This document shows, piece by piece, positions 33,201 through 45,822 of a DNA stretch of 64,000 nucleotides; the first letter of the stretch is position 1; each line of letters opens with the position of its first letter. Location: the NCBI RefSeq assembly GCF_030052815.1, contig NC_079504.1, positions 53,864,085 to 53,928,084 on the forward strand. The letters are read 5' to 3'. The notes below the pieces were generated by a model. That model worked only from the letters and a program-made list of their open reading frames with translations. It ran no database searches and was not told the DNA's origin. This stretch comes from Hevea brasiliensis. Its lineage: Eukaryota; Streptophyta; Magnoliopsida; Malpighiales; Euphorbiaceae. The position numbers were made by a program, and so were the translations under genes.

Positions 33201-35500
33201 TATTTATTGTTTTTTTTCTACTAAAACGATCTGTCATCTTAGTGCCCTTGAAATCACATTATGCTTGATGGCTGATTGAGCAAATCACTCCTAAGATTAT
33301 AGTAACTACAGCTTTTCTTTGTCTAATTTATGATATTTATTACTATCCACGGTACCAAAGTCCCTCTTGCAGCATTACTTAGCCCTTAGTCGTTGTAACC
33401 TTCTTTTCTATGTCTTAATTAGTGGCTTAGGAAACTTCTTATGCCATGTGAAATTCCATTCACCAATAAATGTGTCTCCAGTTGGTACCACAAACTGAAT
33501 CTTTCCTTTTGTTGCATTTGGCTTTTAATGCCTAAGTCTTGTGATCTATCTCACAGGTGCAACCCTCCTTGTTGGTCTTATCTGTTGTCTATCAAGAACC
33601 TTGTAAATTTATTGCTTAGGAACCCAGGCCAACTTAAGCTTTGGTCTATAATCTTTCTATGTCTCATTTCCTATTTTCCCAATCCTCAAAAGTACTTTCA
33701 GATGAATATTGTTGATATTAATAGTTGCCACTGGTGGAAATGGGTCCTCATCTATCAACATTGAGTTTTCACTTTTCTTTGCGAATTTGAGAACACCTTT
33801 GTTGATCTTGTCCTGGACTAAATTCCGAAATGCCTAACAGTAATTGGTATGATGAGTCTAAGCATCATGGTATTTGTAGTAGCCTTTGCCATTCACCTCT
33901 TCTTTGGATGGCATCTTGTGTCCCTATGGAAGAATCAAGAACTTTCCTACAAAAGAAAATAAAAAATCTCCTCCACCCTTGTCATGTCAAATGAATATTG
34001 TTGCTAGAGCAACAAAGGGTTAGAAGAGGCTTTTCTTTATGGTTCTGGAGGTTTTGCCAATTTAGATAAAACAAGAAAGGCACAACTTCGTATGTTCAGC
34101 AATATCCACGTCATGAAATGTTTTTAGAAAATATGTGCCCATAAAGGGTTTCCTTTTCTGATTCTCTTCCTTAAACAACTTTTTAAAGCTTGCTACTTCC
34201 ACAGCAAGCTCAAAGAAATCTCTAAATTCCATGCCTTAAAACTTTTCCTAAACCATCAACTTGACAAATTCACATTCAGGTAAAAATATTTTGCACCTGT
34301 TGCGCATATTTTTTAACCTAAGAATATATGAGTCCATAGATTCTCCTGGCCTTTAGTAAATCTTAGATAACTCAGCAATAGACACTTCATATTTAATTTT
34401 ATAAAATGTATGTGAAATAAGTGCTCCATGTTTTGTTAAGTGTGCATAGAATCTCCAGGTAATGGAGCATACTAAGAAAAAGCAACTGTAGTAGGGAATT
34501 GGGAAACAGTCTTAAGTTAAACATGTCAAAGTTGTCATAATTAGCAAGATCACCACATTAAGTAGTAAACCTACCAATATGTTCTAGAGTGGACTGTATT
34601 CAATCTCTTCAGAATAAAATGAACCCAAGTATTTTAAAACACCTAGGGTAAGGATTATTCCTATCCACCCAGAGTGGGATAGGGTTTGTGAAACTTAAGT
34701 TAGCCTACCCATTAGAGAGCAAGTCCATACAACTCTTGGACTATAGTCTTAAGGGCTTCGCGGCCAACAAATTCTGGGTGATGTATTATGAGTACGTGCA
34801 TAGGTGGTGGTGGTGGTGGTGGTGGTGCTATATAATTAATCTTAGCATTCTCTACATTATTAGCCGCATTATTCAAGATAGTATTTACATATGTAGCATT
34901 ATATATATATATGGGTAAGTGCAGGATTAATATTAGTAGATATAGTACCTCCTTGATGACCAGCGAATGACCTTACTACTTGAGTAGGTATAGACATTGG
35001 AGTTACTTCTATCCAATATTGGATAGACATAGGAGTTGCTTTTATCTGACATTGGATTTACTTCTCTCCTATGAGGTGGTTGGTAGCGTTGTTCCTCCTA
35101 GGTTCAACTTACTTGCACCTCATTGGATTCATGTTGGTTAACCAATACTTGGCTAGCTAAAGTTGATGTCTGGCCCTAGGTGGTCTACTTAAGGTGAATT
35201 TATCCTAGACCCTTTGCTAACCCATTCCAATTGAACAGACAAAGAGACTTAAAACTAGTTGTAAAAGTAGCCTTGGTATTAGCTCCAATTTGTTCCAACA
35301 CTTATTGAGCAATTTAAGAACCAATACTAACTATGTCGAATGCAATTCAATCCACCTCTTATTTTGCAGGTGACTCATTGCCATGTGCTTGTTGTTCGTT
35401 CACATTAAGATTGAGTTCAGCTTCATCAGCTACTCCTTCAGAGTTTGACCCTACGACTTATTTTTCATAAAACTTCTTGTTTTGGGCATGATGACTAAAA
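33201..35500 (-). pseudogene. decayed gypsy gag and zinc knuckle on minus
   Basis: Many frame changes, but the order of motifs on minus is clear. A start MPKTRSF (ATG at about 35490) is followed by a long decayed part. LGSFYSEEIEYSP lies near 34600, a Trp-poor version of the FP-S-T-AF-WY-LP-SMHTW segment near 34520-34430, and IKYEVSIAELSKIY near 34390. Then come RPGESMDSYILRLKNMRNRC (about 34350-34290), LPECEFVKLM (about 34280-34255), and a zinc-knuckle-like YYKYHDA-HHTNYC with FRNLVQDKINKGVLKFAKKSEN (about 33890-33770). This matches the retrotrans_gag plus knuckle of a common plant gypsy group. It is one of the oldest layers here. Confidence 0.7.
34803..34826 (+). repeat. (GGT)8 microsatellite
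   Basis: Eight perfect GGT units inside the decayed gag. It creates a false poly-Trp ORF (34688-34918). Confidence 0.95.
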
Positions 35501-35557
35501 AACTTGTGTGTAAATTCACCGAATTGAATAAAGTGAAAGAAAAATGATGAGAGACGA

Positions 35558-35580
35558 TGTCCCACTAAGCATGCCAAATT
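35558..35580 (-). promoter_or_regulatory. post-LTR primer-binding-type motif
   Basis: Minus strand reads TTTGGCATGCTTAGTGGGA, close to TGGCATGCCCAGTGGGA at 57429. This motif follows the LTR in a group of plant gypsy elements. I did not assign the tRNA. Confidence 0.6.
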
Positions 35581-35649
35581 ACTGTTTCCCCATGAAATTG
35601 ATTTTACTCAATTTACACATGTCAACAACACTTATGGCCTTTTCTCACG

Positions 35650-35719
35650 TGTGAACTAGATTGTGGGAGTGCCAGGGACACGTATGTGAACTAGATTATG
35701 GGAGTGCCAGGGACACGTA
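35650..35719 (+). repeat. 35-bp tandem duplication
   Basis: Two units of TGTGAACTAGATT-(G/A)-TGGGAGTG followed by CCAGGGACACGTA, differing at one base. Confidence 0.9.
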
Positions 35720-38700
35720 TGATCCTAAATGTGAAATAAAAGTGCACCAGTCTAACTTCTAATTTGACAATTTGTGGGAAACAAATGACTGAAATTTTTT
35801 CTTCGATTCTCTAACTCTACTAGGATGTGCTTTATCAAGATTTCTACTTCTTCAGCTTTGAGAAAAACTAGAAAGAACTTGGTTACTTAAGAAAAATTAA
35901 AGCAAGGTTGTCCATTAAAAAGTTAATTTGTGCTTGAAAAGTAAAGGTTGATCATTGCAAAAAAATGTAAATATTTGCATCAAAAAGTCAAATTAATCAC
36001 TGGACTAATGTAACACCCCTTACCCGTTCTACAGTGTAGCCAAGCAAGGAATGCTACATTCTGTGCCGGAGCACCTTATCTTATCATACTTTATTCATTA
36101 TTACTTTATTCTTCATTATTAATTATATCCGAATATCCAAATGGGGAAAACGAATGGAGTTTCCCATGTTTTATGAACATTTGGCGAGTTCCACTATCCA
36201 CCTATTTAAAATACTCCATATCAATTCATATACTCATCAACATTCTCAAATTTAATTTATAATCTCAATCCACAATTCTCAATTTTGAGTCATCAAATGC
36301 ATTCAAATTTTCATCCATTCATGCTCAATTTATACATGAAATTTTTCAACTTTATTAATTACATCATATACAAATTTAATTACATGAACTCATAAGTTAC
36401 ATTACAAACTTATGTTTATATACAAGATACAAAATAACTAAAATAGCCTAGTAGGTCCTACCAAAGTACACTGCGAAGTGAGGTGACATGCTGGACACTA
36501 GCTGCAGATCTGTACTCCCAAAAATCCCAGTCTAGAGTCCACTGGGTTTTATCTTCAGTACCTATGCGATGGTAAAACCAACACGCTAAGCATTTCTGCT
36601 TAGTAGTGTAATAATACAATGAAAATATAATATACAAATAAAAGTAATATTCTCCTGTTTGTAATACTTATCAGAAAAATGCCACATTTAATGAAATATA
36701 AATTTGTTTAAGACTAATTAAATTTTTTGTTATCGATTCCCTTATGCATCTTATTAGTTGGTCTTATCATTTTACATTTTATTGATCTTTAGGAATATTT
36801 ATTTTATGAGGATCTTTCTTTTTCTTTATCTTGATATTCAATTTCCTTTTTCGTTTCAACACATATTTAATCTCATTAATGCTTTTCACTGCCCAAGTAA
36901 TCTATAACAAACTGACTGAACTAGATAAGTGGGTAAACTAGCACTGGACACACTTGTGCCGCGAGCCGTCATACCATGGGATACATAATGTCAACTAGGT
37001 ATGCAATAGAATGGCTAAAAAGCCATGATAGCAATCGGGCATAAAACCATATAAATCATCATGTAACAGAATGGCTAAAAGCCATAATAACAATATAGCA
37101 TAAAAGCCATGATAACAAAATGGCACAAGGCCATAAGCAGTACTGCAAAAACAGAACCCGACTAGCATGCTAATTTATTTAACCCATACAAACATGTGTA
37201 GACGTACATGGGCAATTTAGATTAATAAGTATTCACAGGTTATACATTATCATCACATTTTATATTCATGCTTTATAGCATTTTCGATTTCAATCATGTT
37301 GGGAACATGGTCCCAAATACATATTCATCTTATATTCAAGCTAATGGAGCTAATGGTATTGAATACCAACTATATTTCAAGTCATTTATGCAATGTTTCA
37401 TAAATTCCAGAATTTCAATTTTGATTTCAATCTCATTTTAGGTCAAGCTACAGTAGTAATTTGACCACACTTTCTTCATGAAAGTTGTCCCTTATTGTCT
37501 TAAGTTTAATTTCCTTTTTGAATCATCTAATTTGGAGTTTTCTAGCTCTAGTTTTGGACAATTTAGCAAGTTCTGGTCCAGTAACTAATACTATTTCAGA
37601 ATAGGGCAAATTCTAGAACTCAACTTTATCAAGCTATTTGGACAAGTTAGAGGCATAATTTGTGCAACACCCCCATACTAAGTAGCCTATACATTCTACT
37701 AGTCTAGTGACTAGTATCTGTCCGGACAGTCAGGATGTTTAGAACCATATCTAAGTCATCTTAAAAAGGCATAAATAAAAATTAATAGAAATCACATGAA
37801 GGTGAATTGGAAATAAGAAAAACAAAGCCTAATCGGTTAAATGAGCTGAGGTCCCAGCGATGGGTGATCGACCTAAGAAACGACTGTGAGCTTAGTTGCT
37901 ACCCTAAATTCGTGTGGGACTGTAACACCCTCACTATAGCAATTCCGTACATTCTACTGTTCCAGTGACCAGTGTTAGTCCGGACAGCTAGAACGTCTGG
38001 AAAAAATATTTAGACTAAAGTGAGGAGCCATAATTAACTCAAATATTAATAAGAAAAATTTAGAAAAAATTTTAGAAATAAAATAAAACCAAGTTAAATG
38101 AGCCGGTGCCCTAGCGATGGGTAACCCAGTGGGAAGTTGCGGTTTTTACAGCTAGAAGCCCTAAACCCAGGAGAAAATTCATGAAATAATTTTTGGGACT
38201 CCAGAAAATAGTCATTGAGGTTTCGATGGCATTAGAATGCCAAGAAAATGTTTAGAAAAATTTTTCGATTGGTACAGACGATTTTGGCTCAATAAGCCAA
38301 ACGGAGAGCATTTTGGTCATTTCGTCTTCAGAGATGATTTTTGGCCGACTTGTCTAGTTAATTAAATAATTATTATAATCTAAAATATAAATAAATATTA
38401 CAAAAAATTGAATTGAAAATGATTAGAAAAGAAAAAAAAAAGAAAAATGAAATATAAGTAGATTAATGACATCAAGCATGAGGTCATTAAAATTACTAAC
38501 CAATGGGAGTTTGATAAGCATTTAAAGAGGAAAAAAACTAAATAAATAAGGATAAAAATAAAAAGAAATCAGAATGCCTTCTTCAGTTTCTCAACAGCCT
38601 CCCTTTTCCTCACCTCCATTGAAGAAGCTTTCATCTCTCTCTTTTCCAAACCTTGATTTTTCACCACTAAACCCTAAGTTCTCTTCATTAAAAATTGTCC

Positions 38701-39072
38701 CTACCTCTTGGGAAAGTGTTTGGCAGCCAAGAAAATCAAGAAAAGTGAAGTTTAAGCTTGGGAAAAATTCTGCTCAAAGAGTTTAGTGCTATATCTCTCC
38801 ATTTTTCCCTCTAAATTTGAAGTAGGTGTATGGAATTAGTAAGAAATTCATGAAATTAAAAGCAAATCTCCATGTATGGTCGAACTATAATTTTTGGCAG
38901 CTTTATGGGGGGAAGTAGTTCTGATTATTTTGATGGATTAAAGTGGATTAGAGGTGGTGTTTGAAGTGTATATGTAGAGTGATAATGAATTAGTATGTTT
39001 AATTGATGTATATGCATGAATGGACATTTGAAAACTAGGGTTTGAGCCATGAAGTTAGGGTTTTGCTCATGT

Positions 39073-42000
39073 TGTAACACCCTCCCTGTAGCAACTCAGT
39101 ACATTTTACTGTTCTGGTGACCAGTGTCTGTCCAGACAGCTAGAACGTCCGGAAAAATATTTAAACTAAAGAGAGGAACCATAATTAACTCAAATATTAA
39201 TAAGAAAAATTTAGGAAAAATTTTAGAAATAAAATACAACTAAGTTAAATGAGCCGATGCCCTAGCGATGGGTAAACCAGTGGGAAGTTGCGATTCTCGC
39301 AACTAGGAGCCCTCAACCTAGGGGAAAATTCATAAAATAATTTTTGAGACTCCAGAGAAGAGTCATTGAGGTTTCTATGGCATTAGAATGCCAAGAAACG
39401 GTTTAGAAAAATTTTTCAATTGGTACAGACAATTTTAGTCTGTTAAGCCAAACGAAGGGCATTTTGGTCATTTCGTCTTCAGAGATGATTTTTGGCCAAC
39501 TTTTCCAGTTAAGTAAATAATTATTATGACATAAAATGTGAATAAATATTGCTAAAAATTAAATTAGAAATGAGTAGAAAAGAAAAGAAATTTAAAATAA
39601 AAATTAGACCTATGACATAAGCCATGATGTCATAAAGTTTAAATTAAAATTTACAATAAATTAAAGTGCCAACCAATGGGAGCTTGACAAACATTTTAAG
39701 AGGATCAAAACTTAATAAATAAGGATAAAAAATAAAAAGAAACCAGATTGTTCTTCCCAAATTCGGGCAGCCATCTTCTCCCTCCACCATTGAAGAGCTT
39801 CTCTCTTTCTCTCATGCCAAACCTTACCTTTTCACCATAAAACCCTAAACTTTCTTCACTAAACCTCTTCCTCACACCTTAAACCATCTCTAGGCAGCAA
39901 TTAGAAGAAGAAATTAAGGAGATTTATAAGCTCAAGTTATCTCCCAAAAGAGGTTAGTGCCAATTCCTTCTAGAAATTTTATGTATATCATATGTGGAGT
40001 AGGAATTAAGTGTGAAAATTAAGTGAAATTAAACAAAAGTTGCATGATGAATTTTTACCATTTTTGGCAGCCATGGACTTATGAGAGTTTTGATGATTTT
40101 TTTTAGATTAAAAGAGTATATAAGCTGTCATTTGATATGAAATTAACACTTAGCACCTTATATTGTAAGTTAATGGAAGAATAGAGGAATTGAGAATTTA
40201 GGGTTTTGACCAAATTGTGGTTTTAATCCTATAATGGTGTAGGAACATTTTAATGGTCAATTAGTGACCATTTGGTTATTGGTAAACAAGAAATGAAGTG
40301 TGTTTAGTGATGGGATTTAGGTTTAGTGTGGCTGCCCTAGGTGACCTGCAGAATTGGACATGAGTCCAGCAGGTTTGGGCAGCCATAACTTGAATTGTAG
40401 AGGTTCAATTGGTGTAAGGCCAATTGAAAATGAAACTAGACACATAATGGCACAACTTTAGTGAAGAAACCATGCCCATAAGACCAAAGCAAGTGGACCA
40501 AAAGCTTGCCCCAATCCAGGTGACCTGCAGTCTGTTTCTGCAGAATGACTAAATGAATAGTGATTGTTCATTTGGCCATAACTCAGTGTAGAATGGTCCA
40601 ATTGACCTGAAATTTTACCAGCAACAAGTTGAGATATAGACCAACAACTTTCATGAAGAAATCTAACCCAAATTATGACCAGAACCTATCCAACAAGTGA
40701 GTTTCAGTCACTGTTCACTACACTATAGATATGGTCAGTCCAAAAAAATTCCAATCCGGCCAGTTGTGGTTTTTGGACTATAACTTGAGCTACAAAACTC
40801 CAAATGGAGTGATTCAAAAAAGGAAATTCAACTAGACAAAATAAGGAAAAACTTTCAAGTTGATCATTTTGTCAAATTCCCACTGCAAAAATGACTAATG
40901 GAACAGTAAAAATAAGGTATGAAAACTGAAAATTCTGCTCAATTAACTTTAAGCTTAGAAATGGTATTGGCAACCAATACCAACAAATTTTGAATGTAAA
41001 ATGTGGTATATTGAGAGTATTAAAACCAATGTACCTATTGTCTATGCAAAAGTCAACAGTTTGCTTGACTAATGAAGTGAATAGTAACACCAAAACTTGA
41101 AATTCAAAAATTGTAAAACTCAAAAGTGTAAAATGCCCTAGTATACCTAATAAGATTGGTTTGGATAGCTTGGCATGCCAATAGGGTTCAGTTAGAAGTA
41201 CTGCACATGGCATTATGCCATTCTGTGATTTCATGGCTTTTAGCCATTCTGACATTATGTTGATACTTGGCCTTGTGCCTAATGTTATTACAGCTTATTA
41301 GTCGTTACATTTGCACTGCCGAGACACATATGTGACCGATGGTGTGACAGCCCAAGGTACTTGATACCCAGTGCCAGTTTACCCGTATATCTAGTCCAGT
41401 CGTCCAGTATAGGTTACTTGGGCAACCAAAAATGAAAGTGGATAAATTTAATGAAATAATGAATATAACCAGTACAAAATAAGTACGACTACAAATACTC
41501 ATTGAAAATTTATTTGCAATGAGACATCAATACATTCACTGCATATTTATTTTCTATTATTTCTTTTTATTTTATTATTGGCACCACTAAGCATTATTGC
41601 TTAGCTCGTTGCTTTTGCCACGCGTAGGTTCTGGAGATACTGACCGAGAGCCCAGTAGACCACAGACTGGGTGAGACCTCCTGCAGCTCTGCATAGTGTC
41701 CGTGTCACCTCACCATCTTCAGTGCATTAATAGGACACTAGGTTTCATTTTGGTATTTTGTAACTAACTTTTATTTTCTCTTGTGTAATTGAGACTTATG
41801 TAATGTATTTTGATGTTAATGTAAATAGTGGAAATTGTGTTTATGAATGGAAAATTGAGTATTTATTTATTGCTTATATATGAATACCATGAGAAATGAA
41901 TGATTGAGAAATGGAAATGTTGTTTAAAAATATTAAGGTTTTGATGATTATTGGAGTTTGAGAATGATTGGAAATGATTATTGGAAGTGTTTTTCACAGG

Positions 42001-42248
42001 TTCCAAAGAACTGTTTTCTCCATTTTTAGCCGATACTCTGCCGAATTTTCTATAAAATTTTTGGAACCTCAAATAAATTATAATTTCAATAAATGATTTA
42101 AATGAATTATATTTCACAAATTATATTCAAAACTATGATAAAAATAAATTAAGGAAGAATAAAAATGATTGAGATAAAATAGAGTGTTCCGGTACGCTGT
42201 GTGACATATCTTACTCGGATATACTATAGATGGGTAAGGGGTGTCACA
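39073..42248 (+). repeat. fourth-level family-B solo LTR (3,176 bp)
   Basis: Perfect target duplication CATGT (39068-39072 and 42249-42253). Starts TGTAACACCCTCC and ends GGGGTGTCACA. It has the block at 39262-39278, donor GAG|GTTAGTG at 39953, 200-bp units at 40384, 40577 and 40778, the hairpin CTAAGCATTATTGCTTAG (41587-41604), and the stem AGGTTCCAAA/TTTGGAACCT (about 41998-42067). Confidence 0.95.
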
Positions 42249-42567
42249 CATGTGTTTATGAATGGAAGTCCTAATGGTCAAATAGTGACCATTTGGCTAT
42301 ATTTGATGAGGAATTGAAGTGATTTATGCCAATGGAATTGAGGTTAGGTATGCTGTCTTAGGTACCCTACAGGTTTAGATGTGAGTCCAGCATGTTTGGG
42401 CAGCTACAACTTGAGTTGTGTAGGTTCAATTGGTGCAAAGCCAATTGGACATGAAATTAGACACATAATGACACAACTTTGATGAAGGAAACCTATCCAA
42501 AAAACAAACTTAGGATGCCTAAAAAAATTGACCAAATCCAGGTAGCATCAATTCTACCTGGGCAAAA

Positions 42568-42600
42568 TGACCAAATGAACAGTGTTCATTCATTTGGTCA
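42568..42600 (+). other. 11-bp perfect inverted repeat
   Basis: TGACCAAATGA and TCATTTGGTCA with an 11-base loop, inside one of the 200-bp LTR units. Similar arms flank CAGT in other units. Confidence 0.8.
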
Positions 42601-44504
42601 TAACTCAGTGTAGAAAGGTCCAATCGGCCTGAAATTTATATCAATGGAAAGTTTAGGCAATTTAGAACAACTTTCATGTAGAATACAAACTCAAATTCTA
42701 GACTTAACTAAATGAAATTGCTAGCCAAAGATGAACTGCCAAATCTGGCAGATTTAAAATTGCCCAGAAATTTTGGGTAAAGGCAATCCAACCAACTATG
42801 GTGAAATAGCCATAACTTGAGTTAGAAAACTCCAAATGGGGTGATTCAAAAAGTGAAATGTAACTAGACACAATAAGGAACAACTTTCATGAAGAAAGAT
42901 TTGTTAAATTTTTACTATAGCAAGGTCCAATGGAACAGTGAATTTGGTTCTCAAATTCTGAAAATTTGAAATAAAACCTAGGAGGCTAGGAATTGAGTTT
43001 GGTAATCAATGCCAACAAAAATAAAATGCAAAGTGTGGTATCTTGGTGAACTTAGGCTCCACAAATTTATTATAAATCAAAAAGTCAACTTTTGAATGGA
43101 GATGGTCAAATGAATAGTAACTGCTAAAATATGTGAAGTAGAAGGACAAACTATAAGAACTATTGTAGTCAATAATATAGGAAATAGTATAATAAATTAG
43201 AAAGCTATTGTAATGGTTAATATATAGATAATATAAATAGTTGATTTAAATTTTTGGAATTGAGTGACACTAGGATTTAAGGAAACTTAGCTAAATTTGA
43301 AATCCTTGAAACATTCATGGATTACTTGAAATATGAATGATAATGTACCTAAATCATGAAAAAAAATAGATAATTAGGGCTTATGCCTCTTTTTGTAGCT
43401 AAAAATTTATACTTTGCATAATTAATGGCATATGAGAAACAAAGAGAATGTTTTGAGTACAATGGTACATGAACACCATTGTTGTGAATTGAGATCCAAA
43501 ATGAATGATGTAAGAAATGTATGAATTATGATGAATGTATAAACTATACAGAATTATGATTTAGAAATTTATACTTCTGCTAAGAACAAAATTAAAACGT
43601 TATAAATTATAATTAGAACTTATAATGAAATAATAAAATAAGAAGACATATTAATATTTAATGGTACTTATGTGCCTATGTATTGCCTAGACACGTGTGT
43701 CAGATTGGATAGATTGGCATACCAATAGGGTATTATTTTAGCAGTACTGCGAAATATTTTATGCCTGTATTTATGGCTTTATGCCCGTATTCATGGCTTT
43801 ATACCCGCACTCATGGCTTTTATGCCCGATTATGTGTTATCATGGCTTTTTAGCCATTCTGACTGCATAAGTAGTTGACGTTCCACGTCCTATGGTATGA
43901 CGGCCCGAGGCACCGTGGTGTCCAGTGCCAACGACCCGTTATCCAGTTTAGTCAACCTGTCATAGGTTACTTGGGCAATGAAATTTGTTGAAATAAGTTA
44001 AAAATATTAGCAACTGAAAATATTAGCAATTAAATAAATGAGGAAGAATATTTAAAATAAATTAGATTAGTTATTTAGCAGAAAGGATTGAAATGAATTG
44101 AAACAATATTAAAATTTAATTATTATGAAAGAATTGAGTGCTTCTGAAGAGGAATAAATTAGAACAAAGGATAGTTAATACTAAAAGTATTATATGAAAT
44201 TAGATTAAATTCCAGAGTATCCAAATTTTGATCCATTTCTTTTTTATTGTATATTATTTTCTTGTTATATTATTGCACCACTAAGTAGCAATGCTTAGCG
44301 CGATGAATTTGTTTCCTCGCGCAGGTACTGAAGGTAAAGCCCAACGAATATTAAACAGAGATTTTGGAGTTCTGATCTGCAGAAGTATCTGAAGTATTCA
44401 AGGTTGTCACCTCCTCAGCAATGCATGTAGATAGGGCCCATATAGGTCATAATTTGTATGTTGTATAAAATACTTAGTTATAGTATTGTAAGGTAGATTA
44501 TGAA

Positions 44505-44960
44505 TGCCACACCTTATCCCTTGTAAGGCACGACATGTTCCCGTAGCATACCTAATGAATTACCAAACTCCACCTACCGATAACTCATTAGTTATGCTAC
44601 AAAAGATTTTAAAACAAACCATAGCTTTTTATCTTATAAATTTTTTTACGGAAAACTGCATGAGAATAGTTAAAATTCCATGTAAATATTCATTAGAAAT
44701 AATGATAGACTAAATATTGAAAAAGTTATATTTTCATAAGTCTCAAAGTAAAATACAAAATAGTTACAAACTCAAAATGTGATAGTAATGCAATGCTTTT
44801 AAATACAAACTGCTCAATGTCCGTATATCCATACATATAGGTACAAAATACATCCAAATGAATCATAAGGGTATACCTAACATAAATACCCATAAACAAT
44901 ACCAAAATGTTGCTTTCAAGTCTCTCACTCGGCAGCCTTCTCCTTTCCCTTAACTCGGCC
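44505..44960 (-). repeat. 3' LTR remnant of family D
   Basis: Near-identical to 45823-46271 of the 5' LTR. It is joined at 44960/44961 to gag right after CCTTTCCCTTA, which is also where the match to the 5' LTR ends (46271). ORF 44726-44962 repeats as 46044-46355 only because both are LTR. Confidence 0.88.
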
Positions 44961-45632
44961 AACCACTTGCAATCTCAAACTAGGCCTCAACTCGGCCTCA
45001 AACTGTTTGCATCTATCTTTGCTGGTAGTGAGTAGGCTTCCAGCATAGTGGCTGAGGCGGGAAAAGTATTTCTCATACTCGGCTACAGTCCTGTTCCCTT
45101 ACTTCAAACTGAGAAACTCCTGTAGCTTCATATCTACATATGTGTCGAGAACATACTTTTGTCTAAATTCTCTAAGAAAGTCATCCCATGTCAACACAGG
45201 GGGCTCAACCAAACTGTGAGGAATGGTCTTCCACCACTCATATACATCTCCATGCAGTAGAGAGACCGAGTATTTGAACTTCAAATCATCGGTGCAGTGA
45301 AGTTTCTTGAATACTCTCTCCATCCGCTCTAACCATTGCTCAGCTTCCAATGGGTCCACTGTACCCTTGAACTCTGTTGCCCCATACTTCATTAACTTGT
45401 CATATTGTCTGGCTGAGGATGGTGGTTGCACTGGAGGTGCTTGCACAGGAGCTTGGACTGGTATATTGCCCGCCATTTGTTAAAAGAGTGTAGCCATCTG
45501 CCGAGCAAACTGAGCAGGAAACTACATGGGTAAGACGGGTGCAGCTGATCCACTGGCATTCTGAGGAGTTGGGGCTTCCCCCTGTACCTCAGCTGCTACT
45601 GATTGCTCTACTATGTGATCCCCCTCTTCCAT
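44961..45632 (-). pseudogene. gag: family-D gypsy gag, 5' part
   Basis: Starts at ATG on minus (45632-45630), MEEGDHIVEQS. A proline- and glutamine-rich N-terminus precedes the capsid domain: ARQYDKLMKYGATEFKGTVDP, EAEQWLERMERVFKKLHC, FKYSVSLLHGDVYEWWKTI, LTWDDFLREFRQKY. Stops in frame at 45534 (TAG), 45482 (TAA) and 45101 (TAA) each fit loss of a Gln codon by C-to-T change. The frame continues as GNRTVAEYEKYFSRLSHYA and ends where it fuses to LTR sequence at 44960. It is related to, but clearly distinct from, the family-B gag at 7704 and 61095 (shared VAEYEK motif and EWW). Confidence 0.85.
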
Positions 45633-45802
45633 ACTGAATCATAAAGAATTCTACTCCCTAGACAATCAACACAAGGAGATTTCCCTCCATTAGTCCATAT
45701 TTATGATGTAATGCACTATATGTATCAATTAATGACAGTTGAGCTGTTATACTTATCAAAAATTTTCAAACATGCAATTTCAAAACTTGTATAAAAACCA
45801 AA

Positions 45803-45814
45803 GCTCTAATACCA
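45803..45814 (-). promoter_or_regulatory. primer-binding site of family D
   Basis: Minus strand TGGTATTAGAGC, one base off the initiator tRNA-Met PBS, eight bases from the LTR end. Confidence 0.8.
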
Positions 45815-45822
45815 CTAAAACA

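Noticed and set aside
33441..33764. 107-codon plus-strand ORF as a host gene
   Set aside because: The minus strand here reads as decayed gypsy gag/knuckle; the plus ORF is its shadow.
34688..34918. ORF with a run of tryptophans
   Set aside because: The run comes from the (GGT)8 microsatellite in a decayed gag; no gene.
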